21,131 nt of DNA from the NCBI GenBank assembly GCA_030040495.1, contig JASHTP010000026.1:1-21131 (forward strand). Direction: 5' to 3'. This document shows, piece after piece, positions 14,914-21,131 of the stretch. The notes under the pieces are model-generated. The model saw nothing but the letters and a program-made list of their open reading frames with translations, was not told where the DNA came from and did no database searches. Position 1 is the first letter of the stretch; every line of letters starts with the position of its first letter. The stretch is from Alphaproteobacteria bacterium (GTDB lineage: Bacteria > Pseudomonadota > Alphaproteobacteria > ATCC43930 > CGMCC-115725). A program made the position numbers and the translations under genes.

Positions 14914-15390
14914 GATCGCCGGCCCCGCCGATCTCGACGGCATCATCGAAGACACCGATCTGAAGCGGCTTTATCGCTACTGGAACGACCGGCGCGGCGC
15001 ACGGCCCTTTCCGTCGCGTTCCCACGTCGACCGGTCGAGTTCGGGTTCGCCTTGGGCCGCGTCTCGCTTATCGACGTGCTGGAAGGGCCGCGACGCTTTC
15101 ACTATCGCCTGGTCTCGACGAGGGTGACCGAGCATCTCGGCTACGAGATGACCGGAAAGCTCCTCGACGACATGCCCGAAAGCGAGATGCGCGCCTACGC
15201 CGAGCGCTTCTATGCCGCGACGCTGGCGCGGCGCCTGCCGCTCTATCACCGCGACGAGGCCCTCCTCGACGGCAGGCGCTGGAGCCACGAGTCGCTGGCC
15301 CTGCCGCCGTCGTCGGACGGGCAGGCGATCGACAGGCTCATGGTCTATCGCGTCACCGGCGCGCCGGCGCGGGTCGCGACGACGAAGTGA
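14906..15390 (+). pseudogene. PAS_5-type protein interrupted by a one-base frameshift
   Basis: Two frames together encode one PAS_5 (PF07310-like) protein of about 160 residues. The first runs from ATG 14906 and reads sensibly to SRSHVD (about 15030); it then becomes RSSSGSPWAAS and stops at 15127. The second is sensible from the same point, continuing VEFGFALGRVSLIDVLEG to the stop at 15390. Restoring one C near 15031 (GAC-CCG-GTC instead of GAC-CGG-TC) joins them as HVDPVEFGFALGRVS. The intact relative at 18848-19363 shows the same order: LYRYW, then FDPVAVPELLPGIWLLDV, then FRLRYRLAGT. I see no slippery sequence, so this is a recent mutation or a sequencing error. The start overlaps the deacetylase stop, suggesting an operon. 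Confidence 0.82.
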
Positions 15391-15430
15391 GGACGAGCGC
15401 CCGGCGCCGTCGCGGCGGCGCAGAAAGCGA

Positions 15431-15462
15431 AAGCCCCGCCGGTCTCCCGGCGGGGCTTTGTC
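15431..15462. terminator. Bidirectional intrinsic terminator between PAS_5 gene and glnA
   Basis: AAGCCCCGCCGG (15431-15442) and CCGGCGGGGCTT (15447-15458) form a perfect 12-bp stem with a TCTC loop. A short T run follows on the plus strand; on the minus strand TTTCGCTTTC follows. It lies between the convergent stops at 15390 and 15482, so it should end both transcripts. Confidence 0.85.
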
Positions 15463-15481
15463 ATCGTGCCGCGCGCCGCGA

Positions 15482-16891
<1,410 letters not shown>

Positions 16892-16926
16892 AGCTTCTTT
16901 CCCGTGGTTATCTGGTCCTTAGGGTT

Positions 16927-16940
16927 GCCCGCTGCCGGGC
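16927..16940 (-). repeat. Small hairpin between glnB and glnA
   Basis: GCCCG-ctgc-CGGGC, a perfect 5-4-5 stem in the 91-base glnB-glnA gap. It has no T-run and is not a terminator. It could mark an RNA-processing or partial attenuation point that sets different glnB and glnA levels; that is inference only. Confidence 0.25.
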
Positions 16941-16982
16941 GTAGCTTGGGCCGGACGTCTTGGCCTCGAACTCCGCCCGCTG

Positions 16983-17321
16983 TCAGATCGCGTCCTTGCC
17001 CTTCTCGCCGGTGCGGATCCGGATCGCCTCGTCGATGGTGGTGACGAAAATCTTGCCGTCGCCGATGCGGCCGGTATGCGCCGCGTGCTGGATGGCCTCG
17101 ACCGCGCGCTCGACCAGCGAGTCCTCCATCACCACTTCGATCTTCACCTTGGGCAGGAAGTCGACGACATATTCGGCGCCGCGATAGAGCTCGGTATGAC
17201 CCTTCTGGCGGCCGAAGCCCTTGGCCTCGGTCACGGTAATGCCCTGAATGCCGACCTCGTGCAGCGCCTCCTTCACCTCGTCGAGCTTAAACGGCTTAAT
17301 GATGGCTTCGACTTTTTTCAT
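16983..17321 (-). CDS. glnB: Nitrogen regulatory protein PII
   Basis: 112-residue trimeric signal protein that reads 2-oxoglutarate and ATP/ADP and relays nitrogen status to the GlnE and NtrB partners. The sequence is canonical: MKKVEAIIKPFKLDEVKEAL at the start, T-loop GHTELYRGAEY with the uridylylation site Tyr51, GRIGDGKIFV (about 84-93) and RIRTGEKGKDAI at the end. The ATG at 17319-17321 has GGGGA seven bases upstream; the longer frame to 17390 has no support. It lies upstream of glnA, the classic alphaproteobacterial glnBA arrangement, which also argues for GlnB rather than the amtB-linked GlnK. A sigma-54 promoter and an NtrC-like palindrome precede it. Confidence 0.96.
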   Translation of the reverse strand: MKKVEAIIKPFKLDEVKEALHEVGIQGITVTEAKGFGRQKGHTELYRGAEYVVDFLPKVKIEVVMEDSLVERAVEAIQHAAHTGRIGDGKIFVTTIDEAIRIRTGEKGKDAI

Positions 17322-17399
17322 CAGGTCCCCGCCTCTGCGCTTCGCGCCCATCGCGTCGGGCCGGCGCCAGCCGCCGAGCCAAACCGTCACGCGGTCTTA

Positions 17400-17415
17400 A
17401 GCATGAGCCGTGCCA
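17400..17415 (-). promoter_or_regulatory. Sigma-54 (-24/-12) promoter of glnBA
   Basis: On the minus strand the sequence is TGGCACGGCTCATGCT, against the consensus TGGCAC-N5-TTGCW. The -24 element is perfect, the -12 GC is present, and the GG-to-GC spacing is exact; only the first T of TTGC differs. Transcription would start near 17389, giving a leader of about 68 bases before the glnB ATG at 17321. Confidence 0.8.
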
Positions 17416-17478
17416 GCCGCGCCGTGCCGCGGCAGGCCGAAGCTAGCCCGAATCCCGCTGCCTACAAAGGGAGAATTC

Positions 17479-17495
17479 TGCCCAAAAATTGGGCA
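17479..17495. promoter_or_regulatory. NtrC-like enhancer palindrome upstream of glnB
   Basis: TGCCCAAAAATTGGGCA is a perfect 7-3-7 palindrome, with the same 17-base span and the TGC...GCA ends of the NtrC consensus (TGCACC-N5-GGTGCA). Its centre (17487) lies about 98 bases upstream of the start site predicted for the sigma-54 promoter, a normal enhancer distance. The inner bases differ from the consensus. Confidence 0.6.
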
Positions 17496-17542
17496 AAGTG
17501 ACGCGCCGGCGGGCAGGCCGGGCGGGTTCCGTCTCGCCCTGC

Positions 17543-18739
17543 TTAGCCCCGCCGGGCGCGCGCATTGTCCTGGCGCTCGAGCCAGTCGCGGATGCGCCCC
17601 ACCGCCTCTTCGAGCGCCGGCAGGCTCGCGGCATAGGAGAAGCGGAGGTAGCCATCACCGAAGGCGCCGAAGCTGGTGCCGGAGATGGTGGCGACGCCGA
17701 CCTCGTCGAGCAGCCTTCCCTGCAAGGTACGGCTGTCGAAGCCGGTGCCGGCGATGTTGGGAAAGGCATAGAAGGCGCCGCCGGGCGTGGCGCAACGGAA
17801 GCCCGGCAGCGCATTGAGCGCCTTGACGATGTAGCGCCGCCGCTCGGCAAACGCCGCGACCATCTTCCGAGACGGTTCTTTGGGACCGGTTAATGCTGCA
17901 ATTCCAGCATATTGCGTGGCGGCGTTGACACACGAATGACAGTTGATGGCGAGCCGCTCGGCGGCGGCGAAGAGGGCCTTCGGCCAAATGCCGTAGCCGA
18001 GGCGCCAGCCGGTCATCGCGTAGGTCTTGCTCCAGCCGTCGAGCAGGATGACGCGGTCGGCGAGCGCCGGGTAGGTCAGCAGGCTGACATGCTCGGCGCC
18101 GTCATAGACCATCTCGCTGTAGATCTCGTCGCTCAGGATGGCGACGTGGGGATGGCGCTCGAGGCCGCGGGCGAGCCGGTCGAGCTCGCTGCGCGGCGCT
18201 GCGCCGCCGGTCGGGTTGGCGGGGCTGTTGAGGATGAGGAGCCGGGTGCGCGGCGTGATCTTGGCGAGCACCTCTTCGGCGTTGAAGGAGAAGCCCGCTT
18301 CTTCGTAGAGCGGCATCGGCACCGGGGTCGCGCCGGAAAAGCGGATGACGCTCTCATAAATGGGAAAGCCGGGATTGGGGTAGAGCACCTCGGCGCCGGG
18401 TTCGCCGAACATCAGCAGGGCGAAGAACATCGTCACCTTGCCGCCGGGCACCACCAGCACCTGATCGGGCGACACGGCGACGCCGTGGCGGCGGTGCAGG
18501 TCGGCGGCCACCGCTTCGCGCAGCGACAAGATGCCGTTGGCCGGCGTGTAGCCGTGATGGCCGTCGGCAAGCGCCTTGCGGCCGGCGTCGACGATATGCG
18601 CCGGGGTGGCGAAATCGGGCTGGCCGATGCCAAGATTGATGATCGAGCGGCCCTCCGCTTCGAGCGCCTTGGCGCGTGCCAGCACCTCGAAGGCGCTTTC
18701 GGTGCCGAGCTGGGCCATGCGGCCCGCCATGGTCAGCAT
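17543..18739 (-). CDS. Class I PLP-dependent aminotransferase (aspartate aminotransferase fold)
   Basis: 398-residue cytoplasmic enzyme that moves an amino group between an amino acid and a 2-oxo acid. Fold type I motifs are NLGIGQPDF (35-43), HGYTPANGILSLREA (62-76), NSPANPTGG (171-179), ILSDEIY (201-207, Asp204 to the PLP ring nitrogen) and DGWSKTYAMTGWRLGY (234-249) with the PLP lysine at 238. The substrate cannot be fixed: AspC, AlaT-like and aromatic enzymes share these motifs. ATG 18737-18739 has GGGAGG eight to thirteen bases upstream; ATGs four and eight codons in are less likely. It is upstream of glnBA on the same strand, but the 221-base gap with its own promoter suggests separate control. 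Confidence 0.9.
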   Translation of the reverse strand: MLTMAGRMAQLGTESAFEVLARAKALEAEGRSIINLGIGQPDFATPAHIVDAGRKALADGHHGYTPANGILSLREAVAADLHRRHGVAVSPDQVLVVPGGKVTMFFALLMFGEPGAEVLYPNPGFPIYESVIRFSGATPVPMPLYEEAGFSFNAEEVLAKITPRTRLLILNSPANPTGGAAPRSELDRLARGLERHPHVAILSDEIYSEMVYDGAEHVSLLTYPALADRVILLDGWSKTYAMTGWRLGYGIWPKALFAAAERLAINCHSCVNAATQYAGIAALTGPKEPSRKMVAAFAERRRYIVKALNALPGFRCATPGGAFYAFPNIAGTGFDSRTLQGRLLDEVGVATISGTSFGAFGDGYLRFSYAASLPALEEAVGRIRDWLERQDNARARRG

Positions 18740-18847
18740 GTCGCGATCCTCCCTCGCTTTTCCCCTATATCCCCGATGCGCGCCTTCCTGCCAAGGGCGC
18801 GCGCGGGGAGGGGTGCGGCGAGGGGGCGCGACCGTGCGTGCCGGCCG

Positions 18848-19363
18848 TCAAAAGTCGACGGAACCGTCGGGGCGGTAGAGCACGGTATAGGCGCAGAGCA
18901 TGTCGACCCGGCGGCCGTCGCGCGCCAGCGGCAGCAGCAATGTCTCGGTGATGCTGTAATCGTGATGAATCCACAGTCGCGGCTTGCCCTTGCGCCGGTC
19001 GGGCATGCCGCGCTCGACGACGCCGCGATAGCGCTTGACGAAGTCGGCGTTCTCCATCGCGCCGGGATGCGCCTCGTCGAGCCACATCCCGGTCACCTCG
19101 TGGCGGACGGCGGCGACGATGCCGGTGCCGGCAAGACGATAGCGCAGCCGGAACGGCTCGCGCTGGACGTCGAGCAGCCAGATGCCCGGCAGCAGCTCCG
19201 GCACCGCCACGGGATCGAAATGCTGGCGTCCGGGCAGCGGCGCGTCGGGCGGCCGGATGGCGCGCCAATAGCGATAAAGCCGCGTTACCCGCGGATGCCA
19301 TTCGGAGGTATCGAGGTCGAGATCGCTGTCGGTCTGCACGGTGCCCTTCCTGGCGGGACGCAT
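18848..19363 (-). CDS. PAS_5-type (PF07310-like) protein
   Basis: Soluble protein of up to 171 residues, built from one PAS-like domain of the type common in Rhodospirillales and rhizobia. The N-terminal RLYRYWRA, central FDPVAVPELLPGIWLLDV and FRLRYRLAGTGIVAA, and TGMWLDE are the typical landmarks. There is no output domain, signal peptide or membrane segment, so what it senses or binds is unknown. The start is uncertain: ATG 19363 has no Shine-Dalgarno, while GTG 19337-19339 eight codons in has AGGAAGG five bases upstream and may be the true start. It is a paralogue of the frameshifted gene at 14906-15390. It ends 108 bases before the aminotransferase start. Confidence 0.82.
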   Translation of the reverse strand: MRPARKGTVQTDSDLDLDTSEWHPRVTRLYRYWRAIRPPDAPLPGRQHFDPVAVPELLPGIWLLDVQREPFRLRYRLAGTGIVAAVRHEVTGMWLDEAHPGAMENADFVKRYRGVVERGMPDRRKGKPRLWIHHDYSITETLLLPLARDGRRVDMLCAYTVLYRPDGSVDF

Positions 19364-19430
19364 GCTAGGCGGGAGCAGTTAAGAAATATCCCGGCCCGCC
19401 CGACGGCGCGGCCTCACTGAATCGATGTAT

Positions 19431-20732
19431 TTACCTGGATTTCACTGCGCGCCCGAGCCGCGCTCGGCCGAGATCGACCTCGGCGAGATCGACCTCGTCG
19501 ATGAGCGCGCCGGCCAAATCCGCTTCGTCGAGCTTGGCCCGGCGCAACGACGCCTTGCGCAGGTCGGCGCCGAAGAGCTTGGCGCCTTCGAGGTTGGCGG
19601 CGATGTCGACGCGGTCGGCGCCGACCTCTTCGAGCGGACCGAGATCGGCGCCGGCGAGTACGGCGCGGCCGAGATGGGCGTGCGCCAGCGTCGCGCCGCG
19701 CAGATCGGCGCCCGAGAGGTTGGCCTCGCGCAGATCGGCGAGGGTGAGGTCGGAGGCGGCGAGCAGCGCGCCCGAAAGGTCGGCGCCGCGCAGCGCCACA
19801 TGGGTGAGCTCGGCCAGCGCTAAATTGACGTTGCGCAGATCGTGGCCGCTGAGATCGACGTCGCTGAGCATGGCGCGCTGCCCTTCGCGGCCGTCGCTGT
19901 CGATCCATTGCGCGTGCAGCTGCAGCAGCTTCAGCAGCTGCTCGGCGGCGATGCGGCGCAGCGCCGCGCCCTGCAGTTCGCCCCGACCGACCGCGTCGGA
20001 AAGCGCGCCGGGATCGACGATGGCGCCGGTGATGTCGACGCCGCGCAGCTCGGCGCCGCGCAGATTGGCGTCGGCGAGCACCGCGCCGCGCATCACTGCG
20101 TCATTGAGCTTGGCGTTGCTGAGATCGGCGTTCTCGAGGATCGCACCGGTGAGGTTGGTGCGGCGCATGTCGGCGCCGGAAAGATCGGCGCGGCGCAGCA
20201 CGCAGTCGGCGAGCTCGGCCATCGACAGTGCCGCTCCGGCGAGCTTGGCGCCGGAGAAGTCGGCGCCTTTCGCCTGGATCGATTGCAAATCGGCCGGCTG
20301 CGTCCGGTAGGCCGTCTCGCCGGCGGCCTGTCCGGAATAAAGCTGCGCGAGCGCGCCCTCGCGCAGATCGGCCTCGGCGAGGTGCGCGCGCTCGAGGCGC
20401 GCGCCCCAGAGCCGGGCGCCGCGCAGATCCGCCTTGCTGAGGTCGGCGCCGTCGAGGCTGGCAAGGCGCAGGTCGGCAACGAAGAGATTGGCCTGCGCGA
20501 GCCGCGTGCCGTCGAGCTTGCAGCCTTGCAGGTTGGCCCCGGTGAGATCGGCGCCGGAGAGATTCTGATTGCTGAGGTCGACGCCGCTGAGATCGTGATG
20601 AGCCAGCGTCGCCGGCCGGCCACCCCACCAGCCCTCGACATAGCGCTTCTGCAGCAGCAGCACGCGGCGGAGCTGCTGCGAGGTGAGCCGCGTCTTGACC
20701 GGCGGCACGCCGGAAGGAACCGATGCGCGCAT
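19431..20732 (-). CDS. Two-block pentapeptide-repeat protein
   Basis: 433-residue protein made largely of A(D/N)LXX repeats, which fold as a right-handed quadrilateral beta-helix. There are three repeat tracts: 43-128, 156-238 and 288-428, the last with an interruption at about 364-384. A helical segment precedes the first tract (LRRVLLLQKRYVEGW, 21-35), and a similar one precedes the last (LLKLLQLHAQWIDSD, 266-280); each is followed by an L-S-x-x-DLSG start. This points to an internal duplication of a capped helix unit. No signal peptide or membrane segment is visible. The start is ATG 20730-20732; the frame is open to 21014 but the extra part is arginine-rich and unlike a protein. Function unknown: the fold serves many roles, including DNA mimicry. 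Confidence 0.87.
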   Translation of the reverse strand: MRASVPSGVPPVKTRLTSQQLRRVLLLQKRYVEGWWGGRPATLAHHDLSGVDLSNQNLSGADLTGANLQGCKLDGTRLAQANLFVADLRLASLDGADLSKADLRGARLWGARLERAHLAEADLREGALAQLYSGQAAGETAYRTQPADLQSIQAKGADFSGAKLAGAALSMAELADCVLRRADLSGADMRRTNLTGAILENADLSNAKLNDAVMRGAVLADANLRGAELRGVDITGAIVDPGALSDAVGRGELQGAALRRIAAEQLLKLLQLHAQWIDSDGREGQRAMLSDVDLSGHDLRNVNLALAELTHVALRGADLSGALLAASDLTLADLREANLSGADLRGATLAHAHLGRAVLAGADLGPLEEVGADRVDIAANLEGAKLFGADLRKASLRRAKLDEADLAGALIDEVDLAEVDLGRARLGRAVKSR

Positions 20733-20908
20733 GCGGCGATTGTCGCCGAAAGCGCGGCGGAAGGCTCGCTTCTTTATATCGAAAGCCGCTCGAAAACCAG
20801 CCAAAGCCGCGGCGAAACCGCGTCGGCGCGGCCAACCTTCCGTTGAGCGCCACGCGGGCTGAGATAAGATAACGGGCAGGTCGCCGCGGCTTCCTGGAAT
20901 GTTCCGGC

Positions 20909-21131
20909 ATGCCTCACTTCGAAGTGCACACGCTCGCGCGGGATCGCTGGCTGATCGACGGCATCTTCTCCGACAAGGAGACGGCGGTCGACGACGCGAA
21001 GCTGCTAATGGCACGCACCCGTGCTTTCGACGCGGTGCGCGTGCTGCAGGTCGAGGAGGAGCCGCAAGGCTTCCAGGAATCGACGGTCTATGTCGCCGCG
21101 CGGCAGCGCCGCCGCCGCGCGGCCTGGGCGG
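20909..21131 (+). CDS. Conserved hypothetical protein (3' end cut by window)
   Basis: ATG 20909 opens a frame that stays open to the end of the window (74 codons). It begins MPHFEVHTLARDRWLIDGIF and continues with an acidic helix (DKETAVDDAKLLM) and a strand-like VRVLQVEEEPQ. I recall similar small or N-terminal sequences in Azospirillum-type genomes, but cannot name a function. The readable part has no signal peptide or membrane span, and its end is arginine-rich (RQRRRRAA). The Shine-Dalgarno is weak. It diverges from the pentapeptide-repeat gene across 176 bases. Confidence 0.65.
   Translation, partial: MPHFEVHTLARDRWLIDGIFSDKETAVDDAKLLMARTRAFDAVRVLQVEEEPQGFQESTVYVAARQRRRRAAWA

Noticed and set aside
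15020..15045. Programmed -1 frameshift in the PAS_5 gene
   Set aside because: There is no slippery heptamer or clear downstream structure at the junction; a one-base loss explains the data more simply.
17912..19420. A 502-codon plus-strand frame antisense to the aminotransferase and the PAS_5 gene
   Set aside because: No domain is visible, and the minus-strand genes have motifs and ribosome-binding sites.
19431..20732. Short-period DNA repeats that might be a CRISPR or satellite array
   Set aside because: The periodicity is 15 bases and comes from pentapeptide codons in an intact coding frame; there are no uniform repeats with unique spacers.
19431..20732. Pentapeptide protein as a Qnr/MfpA-like protector of the topoisomerase encoded in the window
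   Set aside because: The two genes are about 13 kb apart, and the protein is twice the size of Qnr with different breaks. The fold alone does not support it.

Overview
The window is GC-rich bacterial chromosome, almost fully coding, with short intergenic gaps and 4-base start/stop overlaps inside operons. ParE, the glnB-glnA pair behind a sigma-54 promoter, two PAS_5-type proteins and the small helical proteins all point to an alphaproteobacterium, most likely a soil- or water-dwelling member of the Rhodospirillales or a close relative. That placement is an inference from gene content. I see no tRNA, rRNA, CRISPR array, insertion sequence or prophage, and no gene-free stretch longer than about 220 bases.

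Layout. (1) Bases 1-4619, minus strand: a five-gene branched-chain-amino-acid-type (HAAT) ABC uptake operon in the order binding protein, LivG, LivF, LivH, LivM, with LivM cut by the window edge. (2) Bases 4810-6783, minus: parE. (3) Bases 6879-8875, plus: a YciA-like acyl-CoA thioesterase, a secreted RlpA-type protein, and three small related helical proteins of unknown function. (4) Bases 8952-15390: an accessory metabolic block with an MHS-type MFS transporter, a cytosine-deaminase-like amidohydrolase, a Gfo/Idh/MocA oxidoreductase, a C45/acyl-CoA:6-APA acyltransferase-type Ntn hydrolase, a NodB-fold deacetylase, and a PAS_5 gene broken by a one-base frameshift. (5) Bases 15426-17495, minus: glnB-glnA, preceded by a sigma-54 promoter and an NtrC-like site and closed by a bidirectional terminator. 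(6) Bases 17543-20732, minus: a class I aminotransferase, an intact PAS_5 protein and a two-block pentapeptide-repeat protein. A plus-strand gene begins at 20909 and runs off the end.

How the parts may work together. The glnB/glnA unit is a standard nitrogen-assimilation switch. The accessory block carries three enzymes from families that cut C-N or amide bonds, together with an oxidoreductase and a permease, so uptake and deamination or deacylation of a nitrogenous compound is a reasonable but unproven hypothesis. The amidohydrolase appears to lack two catalytic residues of true cytosine deaminase. The observations most worth a second look are the glnB control region, the non-canonical amidohydrolase and its neighbours, the three small paralogues with a coupled 16-codon leader ORF, and the frameshifted PAS_5 gene.
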